Shown: positions 15,632 to 24,067, counted from the stretch's first letter. The stretch is DNA of 27,479 bases from an uncultured Megasphaera sp. (GCA_900540735.1 UQHB01000037.1:1-27479); one strand, 5' to 3'. The notes: a model not told the origin generated them from the sequence alone. Numbers and translations are program-made.

Positions 15632-17245
15632 ATGGCTAAATACATATTTGTTACAGGCGGCGTCGTTTCTTCATTAGGGAAAGGTATTACAGCAGCAGCG
15701 TTAGGGCGGCTCCTGAAAAATCGTGGCTACAAAGTGACGATTCAAAAATTTGACCCTTACATCAATGTGGACCCAGGTACGATGAGTCCCTATCAGCATG
15801 GCGAAGTTTTTGTTACCGATGATGGTACCGAAACAGATTTGGATTTAGGTCATTACGAACGTTTCATTGACATTAACTTAGGGAAAAACTCGAATGTGAC
15901 GACTGGTAAAATTTACTGGTCTGTCCTCCAGAAAGAACGGCGTGGCGATTACTTAGGCCATACAGTTCAGGTTATTCCGCACATTACGAACGAAATAAAA
16001 CAACGCGTCTTCCGCGTCGGCGATGACGACAATGCAGATGTCGTTATTACGGAAATCGGTGGGACTGTCGGCGACATTGAAAGCTTGCCGTTCCTCGAAG
16101 CAATCCGTCAGATTAAAAAAGAAGTAGGCCGTAACGACGTACTCTACATTCACGTAACCCTCGTACCGTACATCGGTGCAGCTGGCGAATTGAAAACGAA
16201 ACCGACTCAGCACAGCGTCAAAGAATTGCGTAGCATCGGCATTCAGCCGGATATCATTGTCTGCCGTACAGAACGGCCTTTGTCGGACGAAATGAAAGAA
16301 AAATTGGCTCTCTTCTGCGACATCGACAAAGATGCTGTTATTGAAAACAAAACGCTCAATAGCATTTACGAAGTGCCTTTACTTCTTTCGGACGAAGGGT
16401 TCGACAAAATCGTCCTCGATAAATTAGCATTGCCTGATAAACCATGCGATATGGAATCGTGGAAACAGCTCGTCGACGATATTTACCACCCAGAACATGA
16501 ATTAGACGTAGCTCTCGTCGGTAAATACGTGGCCCTCCATGACGCGTACCTGAGCGTTGCCGAAGCACTCAATCATGCCGGCATTGCGTACAAAACGAAA
16601 GTCAACATTCACTGGATTGATTCGGAAGACTTAGAAGCCCCGAACCTTTCTATGGATGAAGTCTTTAAAGGCATGGATGCTATCGTCGTTCCCGGCGGTT
16701 TTGGCAATCGTGGTGTTGAAGGTAAAATCCGCACCGTCCAGTACGCTCGTGAACACAAAGTGCCGTACCTTGGCCTTTGCCTTGGCATGCAGTGCGCTGT
16801 TATGGAATTTGCCCGTCACGTCGTTGGTCTTGAAGGGGCAACGTCTTCAGAATTCAATGAAGATGCGAAATTCCCGGTTATTGATCTCATGCCGGACCAG
16901 GTAGATATTTCTGATAAAGGCGGCACCATGCGTCTTGGCTTATATCCGTGCAAACTCATCGATGACACGAAAGCCTTCAGCGTCTATGGGGAACATCTCA
17001 TTTATGAACGCCATCGTCATCGTTGGGAATTTAACAACAAATACCGTACACAGCTCGTTGATGCGGGCCTCATCTTGTCCGGTACGTCGCCTGATGACCG
17101 CTTAGTCGAAATCGTCGAACTCAAGAATCATCCGTGGTTCGTAGGCTGCCAGTTCCATCCGGAATTTAAGTCTCGCCCGACGAAAGCTCATCCGCTCTTC
17201 AAAGGATTAATTGAAACGGCATTGAATTTAAAGTTAAAAAAATAG
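15632..17245 (+). CDS. pyrG: CTP synthase
   Basis: The 537-residue enzyme converts UTP, ATP and glutamine to CTP. The N-terminal synthetase domain starts KYIFVTGGVVSSLGKGI with the nucleotide-binding loop, then KFDPYINVDPGTMSPYQHGE. The C-terminal class I glutamine amidotransferase domain has the nucleophile in GLCLGMQ (about residue 380) and the His-Glu pair in CQFHPEF. An AGGGAGG site precedes ATG. There is a 55-nt gap to argS with a TATAAT just after the argS stop, but no convincing -35 and no G-run attenuator. The stop codon TAG lies inside the outer arm of the palindrome shared with the convergent MFS gene. Confidence 0.97.
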   Translation: MAKYIFVTGGVVSSLGKGITAAALGRLLKNRGYKVTIQKFDPYINVDPGTMSPYQHGEVFVTDDGTETDLDLGHYERFIDINLGKNSNVTTGKIYWSVLQKERRGDYLGHTVQVIPHITNEIKQRVFRVGDDDNADVVITEIGGTVGDIESLPFLEAIRQIKKEVGRNDVLYIHVTLVPYIGAAGELKTKPTQHSVKELRSIGIQPDIIVCRTERPLSDEMKEKLALFCDIDKDAVIENKTLNSIYEVPLLLSDEGFDKIVLDKLALPDKPCDMESWKQLVDDIYHPEHELDVALVGKYVALHDAYLSVAEALNHAGIAYKTKVNIHWIDSEDLEAPNLSMDEVFKGMDAIVVPGGFGNRGVEGKIRTVQYAREHKVPYLGLCLGMQCAVMEFARHVVGLEGATSSEFNEDAKFPVIDLMPDQVDISDKGGTMRLGLYPCKLIDDTKAFSVYGEHLIYERHRHRWEFNNKYRTQLVDAGLILSGTSPDDRLVEIVELKNHPWFVGCQFHPEFKSRPTKAHPLFKGLIETALNLKLKK

Positions 17246-17374
17246 GCTATACATGCTCGTAGTATGAAAGAGAAAAGAGCACTGCTTTTACGACTTAGGA
17301 CGTTTTGTATGCGTCTTAAAAAGCAGTGCTCTTTTCTTTACATCTACTGGGTTGGGGGTATAGCCTATTTTTTT
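17236..17374. repeat. Nested palindrome between convergent pyrG and MFS genes; bidirectional terminator
   Basis: The outer arms are 17 nt each: 17236-17252 (A7 then TAGGCTATAC) and 17358-17374, its exact complement. They contain the TAG stop codons of both pyrG (17243-17245) and the MFS gene (17367-17365). Inside is a 65-nt stem-loop (17272-17336) with a nearly perfect 19-bp stem, starting GAAAAGAGCACTGC. Each gene's transcript would meet this hairpin, and the outer arms add A/T runs, so it probably terminates both. Confidence 0.8.
17272..17336. repeat. 65-nt palindromic element, copy A
   Basis: This is the same length as copy B (18847-18911, inverted) and aligns without gaps. The central 33 bases share clear homology (CGRCTTARGA...TATGCGYCTTAAAAAG). 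The arms differ at many positions, yet pairing is kept. Confidence 0.7.
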
Positions 17375-18543
17375 TGTCCGTTTAATGCCTTGGGGGTGGG
17401 GACTAAAAATGCGAAGATGGCACCTAGGATAGCCGCTATCCAGAGGACTTGCAGGGCTGTGGTGATGCCCCAGGTGTCGGCGCCCCAGCCGATGATGGGT
17501 GAGACGAGGCCGCCCATGGTGGTGGAGAGGCCTAGGGTTACGCCAGAGGCAAAGCCCACGTTTTTGCCTAAATATGTTTGTCCTAAGACGACGACCGGGC
17601 TATAGCCTGTAAAGAGGGCGAGGGCAATGGGCACGAGGAGGAGTGTTGAGACGATGATATTCGTGCTATTGACGAAGAGAGCCATCGTCGGCACCATAAG
17701 GAGCATAGCACCGCGCAGGACTTTTAAGAAGCCAAAGCGGTCGGCTAAGACGCCGCCCATAAAGGTGATAATAACGCCCATCGTAAAAAGTATGGTCAAA
17801 GCCATACTGCCTTGCGTAGCCGGTGCGTGGAGAACGTGAATCCAATAAATGGGAATGAACGTATTGCAAACAGTAAAGCAAATGGAACGGACGAAAATGA
17901 CTACAGTGAGTTTACGGAACGCTGGCCAGTCGTTTTCTGTAGGCACGGCTGTAGGCGAGGCCTTTTCGGTCGTGTCTGCTTTTTGCACCATACGCAATAT
18001 GTTAGGCATAGACATAAAGAGGATAGTGGCGATGATGAGATTGATGATGCCGAAGATGGCCAGGCCGTGAATATCAAAAGCATACGCACAAAAGCCTGCG
18101 ACTAAAGGCCCGACTGCAAAACCGGCGTTACCGCCGACGGAGAAGCTGCCCATAGCTTGGCCTTTTAAGGAACCTGAAATACGATTGACCATGCGCGCCG
18201 CTTCGGGATGGAACATAGATGCACCGAAGCCGCAAAACATGGAGAATAAGAAAATGAGCCAATAGTTTTGCGTAAACGACAAGGCTGTGAGACAGACACC
18301 GCTCAGGATAGACCCTAAGGGGACGAACCAAGGCTTCGAAATCTTATCGGAATAATAGCCAAAGAGAGGCTGCGACACAGACGATAAGAGAAGATTGCCA
18401 AAAATCAGAGTCGCCGCATCTTGGTAGTTTAAATGGCACGTCGTAATAAAATATGGGAGCAGCGCCGGAATGGCTCCTTGCACCCAGTCAACAGAGAAGT
18501 GCCCTAGCGTAAAGAGGTATACGTGAGGGTCTAATTTTTTCAT
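17365..18543 (-). CDS. MFS transporter, fosmidomycin-resistance (Fsr)-like exporter
   Basis: The protein has 392 residues with 12 predicted membrane helices. The start KKLDPHVYLFTLGHFSVDW..GAIPALLP, then SQPLFGYYSDK (MFS loop 2-3) and GFGASMFHPEAARMV, are characteristic of the Fsr family of drug exporters. The natural substrate is not evident. GTG and ATG codons at 18552 and 18549 are in frame, but AAAGGG eight bases upstream points to ATG 18543. A promoter with a palindrome at its -35 lies upstream, so a local regulator may control it, though none is encoded beside it. It converges on pyrG and ends in the shared palindrome. Confidence 0.85.
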   Translation of the reverse strand: MKKLDPHVYLFTLGHFSVDWVQGAIPALLPYFITTCHLNYQDAATLIFGNLLLSSVSQPLFGYYSDKISKPWFVPLGSILSGVCLTALSFTQNYWLIFLFSMFCGFGASMFHPEAARMVNRISGSLKGQAMGSFSVGGNAGFAVGPLVAGFCAYAFDIHGLAIFGIINLIIATILFMSMPNILRMVQKADTTEKASPTAVPTENDWPAFRKLTVVIFVRSICFTVCNTFIPIYWIHVLHAPATQGSMALTILFTMGVIITFMGGVLADRFGFLKVLRGAMLLMVPTMALFVNSTNIIVSTLLLVPIALALFTGYSPVVVLGQTYLGKNVGFASGVTLGLSTTMGGLVSPIIGWGADTWGITTALQVLWIAAILGAIFAFLVPTPKALNGQKK

Positions 18544-18573
18544 AATCATCACCCTTTATATAGAGATAAGGTT

Positions 18574-18605
18574 ATTATGGCACAGGAGGAATGTGTTTGC
18601 AAACA
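18574..18605 (-). promoter_or_regulatory. Promoter of the MFS gene with operator-like palindrome
   Basis: On the minus strand, TTGCAA (18602-18597), a 17-bp spacer and CATAAT (18579-18574) fit a sigma-A promoter. The -35 is the centre of the perfect palindrome TGTTTGCAAACA (18594-18605), a likely binding site for a dimeric regulator. Confidence 0.55.
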
Positions 18606-18630
18606 TTGATTTGTGCTGCTGAACGTGCGA

Positions 18631-18764
18631 GGAATAGGGCATACTTTTACGGCTTGTCTTTTCAGCCCACAAGCGGTTGACCATCGGAAAACCGAAGGTG
18701 GTTGCTGAAACGGACCGCAACGCGAGGACGTTCCGTATGCGCTTTAAAAAGCAGTACCCCTTCC
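18631..18764. repeat. 65-nt palindromic element, copy C, split by a 69-nt insert
   Basis: The left part 18631-18655 contains a 22-bp perfect inverted copy (18634-18655) of the right arm of copy B. The right part 18725-18764 matches copy A (AGGACG, TATGCG, TTAAAAAGCAG). Similarity to A continues to about 18803 (ACATCTACTG, TTGGGG, TATAGCCTATT). Between the parts, 18656-18724 is extra sequence with its own stem-loop. Confidence 0.65.
18660..18710. repeat. Stem-loop inside the insert of copy C
   Basis: Paired segments in order are TTTCAGC (18660-18666) with GCTGAAA (18704-18710), CCAC (18667-18670) with GTGG (18698-18701), and CGGTT (18674-18678) with AACCG (18690-18694). This gives 16 pairs with a symmetrical AAG/AAG internal loop, a TT bulge and an 11-nt apical loop. 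It could be a structured RNA or a nested repeat. No promoter is assigned. Confidence 0.55.
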
Positions 18765-18846
18765 TTTACATCTACTGAGTTGGGGACGGTATAGCCTATT
18801 TTTGTCTCTTTCATGCCTAGGAGGGGGGAGGAGCGAGAAGATGTTA

Positions 18847-18911
18847 GGCATAGGGCGTACTTTTTAAGGCGCATAGCGAAGCTCTTAAGCCGTAAAAGTA
18901 TGCCCTATGCC
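18847..18911. repeat. 65-nt palindromic element, copy B (inverted relative to A)
   Basis: The left arm 18847-18870 (GGCATAGGGCGTACTTTTTA...) pairs with the right arm 18889-18911, with few mismatches. Together with copy C it fills most of the 535-nt gap between the MFS and aminotransferase genes. Confidence 0.7.
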
Positions 18912-18920
18912 GCGGCATCC

Positions 18921-18984
18921 TTACGGCAAAATTGTGCATCAGCACATCCTCTACCTCGCACCCCTTACAGCATAATTGTGTATC
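18921..18984. repeat. Short imperfect direct repeat
   Basis: 18921-18940 and 18965-18984 share 17 of 20 bases (TTACRGCAWAATTGTGYATC), at a 44-bp period. The rest of the gap to 19042 shows no ORF with a ribosome site. Confidence 0.4.
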
Positions 18985-19078
18985 CTCATACGCTCTTTTT
19001 CAGTAGATGTGAAAAAAAGCTGTTATACCTATGATTCTATGATATAATAGATATAAGTTTATATAAGGAGTGATTCGT

Positions 19079-20278
19079 ATGGCATCAAAAGAAATGTACG
19101 CCTTAGGCGCACAAGCATCGGTAATTCGTGATTTATTCGCGTATGGACAAGCACAGATTGCTAAAGTGGGGAAAGACAATGTATATGATTTTAGTCTCGG
19201 CAACCCGACTGTCCCGGCTCCACCGTGCGTCAAAGAAGCGATTATTGACCTTTTAAACACGCGCCAATCTATGGAAATCCACGGCTACACCCAGGCACCG
19301 GGCGATTTGAACGTCCGCAATGGCCTTGCTGATTACATGAATAAGACTTATGGCGCAAAGGTCAAAGGCAGTGATTTTTATTTGACTTGCGGCGCAGCAG
19401 CGTCCTTGACGATTACCCTCAAGGCACTCATTGAAACGCCGGAAGATGAAGTCATCCTCATTGCACCGTTCTTCCCGGAATACACAGTCTTCGTCCAAAA
19501 TGGCGGCGGCAAGTCCGTTATTTTACCGCCAGACACGAAAGATTTCCAAATTTCTTTCGATAAATTAGCCGCTGCTATTACGCCGCATACACGGGCTATT
19601 ATCGTCAATTCGCCGAACAACCCGGCAGGTACGGTTTACACAGAAGATACGTACAAGAAATTAGGTGAACTGCTCACGCAGAAATCGGCTGAAATTGGTC
19701 ATCCTATTTACCTCATTTCAGATGAACCGTATCGGGAAATCGTCTACGATGGCTTGCCTATTGTCTATGTGCCGCACTTCTACAAAAACACGATTATTTG
19801 CTATTCCTACAGTAAATCTTTATCCCTCCCAGGCGACCGTATTGGTTACATCCTCGTGCCTGAAGAAGTGGCTGACGCTGCCAACGTCTATGCGGCTATT
19901 TGTGGTGCCGGTCGGGCCATGGGCTTCGTTTGCGCGCCCCATCTCTTCCAAGATGTCATTTTACGCTGCCTCGGTCAGACAGGGGATATTAATGAATACG
20001 ACAAGAACCGCAAACTCTTGTATAATACCTTAAAAGATATGGGCTATGATTGCGTCTACCCAAGCGGCGCGTTCTATCTCTTGGTGAAGTCTCCCGAACC
20101 AGATGCAAAAGCTTTCTCGGACAAGGCAAAAGCCCTCAATCTCCTCATCGTCCCAGCTGATTCCTTCGGTTGCCCTGGATACGTACGCATTTCGTACTGC
20201 GTCGACGAAGCCATGATTAAACGGTCCTTCCTGGCATTCCAGCAGTTAATTGACAGCTACAATAAGGCTTTACAGTAA
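19079..20278 (+). CDS. Pyridoxal-phosphate aminotransferase, class I/II (aspartate aminotransferase fold)
   Basis: This 399-residue cytoplasmic enzyme transfers amino groups between an amino acid and a 2-oxo acid. Fold-type I features are visible: GNPTVPAPP near the start, NSPNNPAGTVY (about 177-187), D215 in ISDEPYRE that holds the PLP nitrogen, Schiff-base K246 in CYSYSKSLSLPGDRIGY, and a late substrate-binding arginine in YVRISYC. GTG 19070 is in frame but part of the AAGGAG ribosome site. ATG 19079, eight bases downstream, is the start. A TATAAT at 19043-19048 is the probable -10. The exact substrate (aspartate, alanine or aromatic) cannot be told. Confidence 0.88.
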   Translation: MASKEMYALGAQASVIRDLFAYGQAQIAKVGKDNVYDFSLGNPTVPAPPCVKEAIIDLLNTRQSMEIHGYTQAPGDLNVRNGLADYMNKTYGAKVKGSDFYLTCGAAASLTITLKALIETPEDEVILIAPFFPEYTVFVQNGGGKSVILPPDTKDFQISFDKLAAAITPHTRAIIVNSPNNPAGTVYTEDTYKKLGELLTQKSAEIGHPIYLISDEPYREIVYDGLPIVYVPHFYKNTIICYSYSKSLSLPGDRIGYILVPEEVADAANVYAAICGAGRAMGFVCAPHLFQDVILRCLGQTGDINEYDKNRKLLYNTLKDMGYDCVYPSGAFYLLVKSPEPDAKAFSDKAKALNLLIVPADSFGCPGYVRISYCVDEAMIKRSFLAFQQLIDSYNKALQ

Positions 20279-20324
20279 TTTCGCAAGTTTTCGCAAGAAA
20301 TGTAAAAAATATAGGCCTGTGTCC

Positions 20325-20353
20325 TTGACAAACGATAGGTGTTTTGCTATACT
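20325..20353 (+). promoter_or_regulatory. Promoter of the tRNA-Ile gene
   Basis: TTGACA (20325-20330), a 17-bp spacer and TATACT (20348-20353) place initiation about 13 bases before the mature tRNA. Confidence 0.85.
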
Positions 20354-20372
20354 AAACGAGTCGTCAGGACAT

Positions 20373-20449
<77 letters not shown>

Positions 20450-20453
20450 CATG

Positions 20454-20488
20454 AGAACTACGTATTCCATACGTAGTTCTTTTTTTTT
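20454..20488 (+). terminator. Rho-independent terminator after tRNA-Ile
   Basis: A perfect 11-bp stem, AGAACTACGTA (20454-20464) with TACGTAGTTCT (20470-20480), has a TTCCA loop and is followed by a long T run. Confidence 0.95.
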
Positions 20489-20756
20489 GCCCATTTTTAG
20501 ATTCTAATTTGGAATGAATTTTTTGCAAATTTATTATGCGCTATTGAGATATATTTTACAAAGGCCTTGTGAATATAATATACATCCGTCAGAAATAAGA
20601 TAATGTATTGTATGAAAAGACAATTCTAATGATAACGTAACGTGATACAGTATAAAATGAATAATTTACCGAAAACACCCCGGTTTTTTACGATGATTTA
20701 TAAATTTATTATATATATTAAACAAACCTTCGTCTGTGATTAAAAAAACTTATCTG
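20489..20756. other. AT-rich intergenic stretch with no identified gene
   Basis: This is about 270 bases without an ORF supported by a ribosome site. It contains a near-palindrome, ACAAAGGCCTTGT (about 20558-20570), and a very short ACCG/CGGT hairpin followed by six T. I see no T-box or other riboswitch. It may hold upstream regulatory DNA of the threonine ammonia-lyase gene. Confidence 0.5.
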
Positions 20757-20785
20757 TTGACAGTGGACGGCAAAACAGGTATAGT
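20757..20785 (+). promoter_or_regulatory. Promoter of the threonine ammonia-lyase gene
   Basis: TTGACA (20757-20762), a 17-bp spacer and TATAGT (20780-20785) predict an untranslated leader of about 80 nt before ATG 20870. Confidence 0.8.
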
Positions 20786-20869
20786 TAAATTGCAAGAAGT
20801 AAATAATTCAATAGACTATATAATTTCACGAATATAGATGCGGAATTATGTAAAGGAGGATGTGTACAC

Positions 20870-22090
20870 ATGAGTACAGAAAAAGTAACACTGGACATGG
20901 TCCAAGAAGCACGGGCACGGCTAAAAGGGGTTGCCCACAAGACGACCCTGACCCATACGCGGTCTATTAGCGAAATGTCCGGCTGTGATGTTTTCTTAAA
21001 ACTAGAAAACTTGCAGCGGACCGGGTCCTTCAAACTGCGCGGTGCCTACAACAAAGTAGCGTCTCTCACGCCAGCAGAACGGGAAAAGGGGGTTATTGCA
21101 GCCTCTGCTGGGAACCACGCCCAAGGCGTAGCCATGGCGGCCACGACATATGGCTGTAAATCAACGATTTGCATGCCCAAACACGCACCGCTCTCGAAAG
21201 TAGCCGCAACGAAAGGCTACGGCGCAAACGTCGTCTTACACGGCGATTTCTTCGACGAAGCTGCAGCGAAAGCCTCCGAACTGGCAGCAGAATACGGATA
21301 TACATTCGTTCATCCCTTTAATGATCCTCTCGTCATTGCCGGGCAAGGAACGATTTCGCTGGAAATCCTCGAAGACATAGAAGACATTGATGCCATCATC
21401 GCGCCCATTGGCGGCGGCGGCCTCATTTCGGGCCTTGCTGTAGCAGCGAAGAGCATCAAACCGAGCATCAAAATCATTGGCGTCCAGGCGAGCAACATGC
21501 CGTCTATGAAAGCCTCTGTCGATGCCGGGAAAATCACGACGGTCAGCGGCAAAGCAAGTTTAGCTGACGGCATTATGGTCAAAACACCGGGCGATTTGAC
21601 CTTTGACATTTGCCAGAAGTACGTCGATGACATCGTCACGGTTGATGAATCGGAAATCTCAACGGCTATTCTCTGGCTCCTGGAACGGGCGAAAACCATT
21701 GCTGAAGGGGCCGGTGCTGTACCGACAGCTGCGCTCATGAGCGGCAAAGTCCCGTACTTACAGGGCAAAAAAGTAGCAGCTCTCGTCAGCGGCGGCAACA
21801 TCGATGTCAACAACGTAGCGCGCGTCATCAACAACGGCTTGATTCAATCGTGGCGTAAAGTCTACTTCTCCACGGTCTTGCCGGATCAGCCAGGGCAGCT
21901 TGTCAAATTATTACAGCTCTTGGCACAGTCCAACGTCAATGTCCTTTCGGTTACACACGAACGGAGCCAGCACGGCATTGGCATGGGCTACACCGTCGTC
22001 TCGCTCGAAGTGGAAACGGCTAATGAAGATCACTTCAAGACGATGATGAACACCTTAAAACAACACAACTATCAGGTAACACTCAAGTAA
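20870..22090 (+). CDS. ilvA: Threonine ammonia-lyase with C-terminal ACT-like domain
   Basis: The 406-residue PLP enzyme deaminates L-threonine to 2-oxobutyrate. K55 in GSFKLRGAYNK is the PLP lysine, SAGNHAQG binds substrate and PLP, and GGGGLISG is the phosphate loop. Residues about 325-406 (KVYFSTVLPDQPGQLVKLL...) form one ACT-like domain. This architecture is shorter than classical biosynthetic IlvA and matches the roughly 400-residue form often annotated ilvA or tdcB. The following permease and RidA genes favour a catabolic role, though the product also feeds isoleucine synthesis. AAAGGAGG precedes ATG. The permease follows after 22 nt. Confidence 0.9.
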   Translation: MSTEKVTLDMVQEARARLKGVAHKTTLTHTRSISEMSGCDVFLKLENLQRTGSFKLRGAYNKVASLTPAEREKGVIAASAGNHAQGVAMAATTYGCKSTICMPKHAPLSKVAATKGYGANVVLHGDFFDEAAAKASELAAEYGYTFVHPFNDPLVIAGQGTISLEILEDIEDIDAIIAPIGGGGLISGLAVAAKSIKPSIKIIGVQASNMPSMKASVDAGKITTVSGKASLADGIMVKTPGDLTFDICQKYVDDIVTVDESEISTAILWLLERAKTIAEGAGAVPTAALMSGKVPYLQGKKVAALVSGGNIDVNNVARVINNGLIQSWRKVYFSTVLPDQPGQLVKLLQLLAQSNVNVLSVTHERSQHGIGMGYTVVSLEVETANEDHFKTMMNTLKQHNYQVTLK

Positions 22091-22112
22091 AGCCATTTGG
22101 TAGGAGGTCTTT

Positions 22113-23510
22113 ATGACTACGGAAACGAAGAAAATGGAGCGTGGCCTGAAACCGCGCCACGTGGAAATGATTGCACTCGGCGGCACCATCGGAGTCGGCT
22201 TATTTATGGGGTCAGCCAGTACGATCCAGACGGCAGGGCCATCGGTCTTGCTCTGTTACGCCTTAGCAGGTGTAGTGATGTTCTTTATTATGCGTATTAT
22301 GGGCGAAATGCTCTACTACGAACCGGTTACTGGTTCCTTTGCAACGTACGGACACAAATATATCAGTCCCTTTGCAGGCTATTTGACAGCTTGGGGCTAT
22401 TGGTTCTTATGGGTTGCCGTTGGTCTTTCGGAAGTCACTGCAGTCGGCGTGTATGTGACCTATTGGTTCCCTGAAATTCCCCAGTGGATTTCAGCGTGCG
22501 GCGGCATGCTCATCGTCATGTTTGCCAATATGGCAGCCGTTAAGTACTACGGTGAATTTGAATTCTGGTTCGCCCTGATCAAAGTCACGACGATTATTGT
22601 CATGCTCGTCTTAGGTGTCATGATTATCCTCTTTGGCTTTGGTAACGGCGGCGTGCCCTTAGGCTTTGGCAATCTCTGGGAACACGGCGGCTTCTTCCCG
22701 AACGGCTTTGGCGGTATGCTCGCAGCGATGTGCGTCGTCGCCGCGGCCTTCCAAGGGGTCGAGCTCGTCGGGATTACAGCCGGCGAAGCGCAAGACCCGA
22801 AAGAAACGCTCCGTAAAGCAACAAAGAACATCGTCTGGCGTATCCTCATTTTCTACATCGGTGCTATTTTCATCGTCCTTACCTTATATCCGTGGAATCA
22901 GCTCGGTATGCTCGGTAGCCCCTTTGTTACGACCTTTTCGAAAGTAGGGATTACGTCGGCAGCCGGCATTATCAACTTCGTCGTCCTCACAGCAGCTCTT
23001 TCGGGCTGCAACAGCGGTATTTACAGCTCAGGCCGTATGCTCTATACGCTTGCTGAAAATGGCCAGGCTCCGCAATGGTTCGGCAAATTATCGAAACATG
23101 GTGTACCGCGGAATGGTATTTTCGCTTCCTTAGCCTTCTTAGTTTTAGGGGTAGCTCTTAATTACTTCATCCCTGATTCTAAACTCTTCCTCTATATTTA
23201 CAGTGCTTCCGTCTTCCCAGGCATGGTCGCTTGGTTCGTCCTGGCTTACTCGCAGAAGAACTTCCGTAAAGCATGGGGTGAAAAAGCAATGGCTGACCAT
23301 CCTTTCAAATCGCCCCTCTTCCCGTATGCGAACTGGTTCTGCTTGCTCTTCTTAGCCCTCGTTACGGTCGGTATGTGGTTCAACACGGATACGCGTATGT
23401 CCCTTATCGTCGGCTGGATTTTCTTAGGCTTTGTCTCCCTTTGCTACTTCCTTGCAGGGTGCCACAAGCATAAATACGACAAAGACGGCCACTGGCTGCG
23501 GAATCAATAA
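22113..23510 (+). CDS. Amino-acid permease, AAT family of the APC superfamily
   Basis: The 465-residue transporter has 12 membrane helices and begins with the family signature ERGLKPRHVEMIALGGTIGVGLFMGSA. Further family features are GEMLYYEPVTGSFATY in helix 3 and the conserved FQGVELVGITAGEAQDP in helix 6. It probably imports amino acids by proton symport. Threonine or serine is suggested only by position directly after the threonine ammonia-lyase gene, with which it shares an operon (22-nt gap, TAGGAGG ribosome site). Confidence 0.88.
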   Translation: MTTETKKMERGLKPRHVEMIALGGTIGVGLFMGSASTIQTAGPSVLLCYALAGVVMFFIMRIMGEMLYYEPVTGSFATYGHKYISPFAGYLTAWGYWFLWVAVGLSEVTAVGVYVTYWFPEIPQWISACGGMLIVMFANMAAVKYYGEFEFWFALIKVTTIIVMLVLGVMIILFGFGNGGVPLGFGNLWEHGGFFPNGFGGMLAAMCVVAAAFQGVELVGITAGEAQDPKETLRKATKNIVWRILIFYIGAIFIVLTLYPWNQLGMLGSPFVTTFSKVGITSAAGIINFVVLTAALSGCNSGIYSSGRMLYTLAENGQAPQWFGKLSKHGVPRNGIFASLAFLVLGVALNYFIPDSKLFLYIYSASVFPGMVAWFVLAYSQKNFRKAWGEKAMADHPFKSPLFPYANWFCLLFLALVTVGMWFNTDTRMSLIVGWIFLGFVSLCYFLAGCHKHKYDKDGHWLRNQ

Positions 23511-23606
23511 AAATTGATACGTTTAACCTATCGCAATTCTCAGAAAAATACGATATAATAGGTGTATACCAAAAGACTAGATTATTCCTAAAGGAGATGT
23601 ACTCAC

Positions 23607-23993
23607 ATGGCAGTAAACGTCATTAAAACAACAAACGCACCGGGCGCAGTAGGCCCGTACTCGCAGGCTATTAAAGCAGGGGACTTCCTCTTTGCATCCG
23701 GTCAGATTGCCCTCAGCCCGGCAACCGGCGAAATCGTCGAAGGCGGCGTCGTCGCACAGGCTGAACAGGTCATGAAAAACGTCGGCGCAATCCTTACGGA
23801 AGCTGGCCTTTCGTATGACAATGTCGTCAAAACGACGGTCTTCATTACAGACATCAATACCTTTGGTGCTGTCAACGAAGTATACGGCAAATATTTCAAC
23901 GCAACCCTCCCGGCTCGTTCTTGTGTCGAAGTAGGTCATTTACCGAAAGGTGCCTTAGTCGAAGTCGAAGTTATTGCGTACGCAGGTAAATAA
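23607..23993 (+). CDS. ridA: RidA-family enamine/imine deaminase
   Basis: The protein has 128 residues, the full length of the YjgF/YER057c/UK114 family. GPYSQAI near the start, ASGQIALSP, and R104 with C106 in LPARSCVEVG form the active-site set; R104 corresponds to the essential arginine, and acidic residues follow in LVEVEVIA. RidA hydrolyses the reactive 2-aminocrotonate released by threonine ammonia-lyase, which explains the neighbourhood. A TATAAT at 23554-23559 suggests an additional own promoter. A terminator follows. Confidence 0.95.
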   Translation: MAVNVIKTTNAPGAVGPYSQAIKAGDFLFASGQIALSPATGEIVEGGVVAQAEQVMKNVGAILTEAGLSYDNVVKTTVFITDINTFGAVNEVYGKYFNATLPARSCVEVGHLPKGALVEVEVIAYAGK

Positions 23994-24010
23994 GCATAGT
24001 CTCTCTCATA

Positions 24011-24042
24011 GCCAGTCAGGGCAGTTGCTCTGACTGGTTTTT
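24011..24042 (+). terminator. Rho-independent terminator after ridA
   Basis: CCAGTCAG-G-GCA pairs with TGC-T-CTGACTGG, followed by TTTTT. Confidence 0.88.
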
Positions 24043-24067
24043 CGCACCTCATGAAAGGAGGATTTCT

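Noticed and set aside
18921..18984. Start of a CRISPR-like array
   Set aside because: There are only two imperfect 20-bp direct repeats, with no further units and no cas genes.
20279..20303. Tandem TTTCGCAAG repeat after the aminotransferase stop as a terminator or array
   Set aside because: There are two short copies only, with no stable hairpin and no T run. Probably incidental.
20489..20869. T-box or threonine/isoleucine attenuator before threonine ammonia-lyase
   Set aside because: No T-box core sequence, specifier stem or credible terminator/antiterminator pair is visible. A plain promoter (20757-20785) explains the leader.
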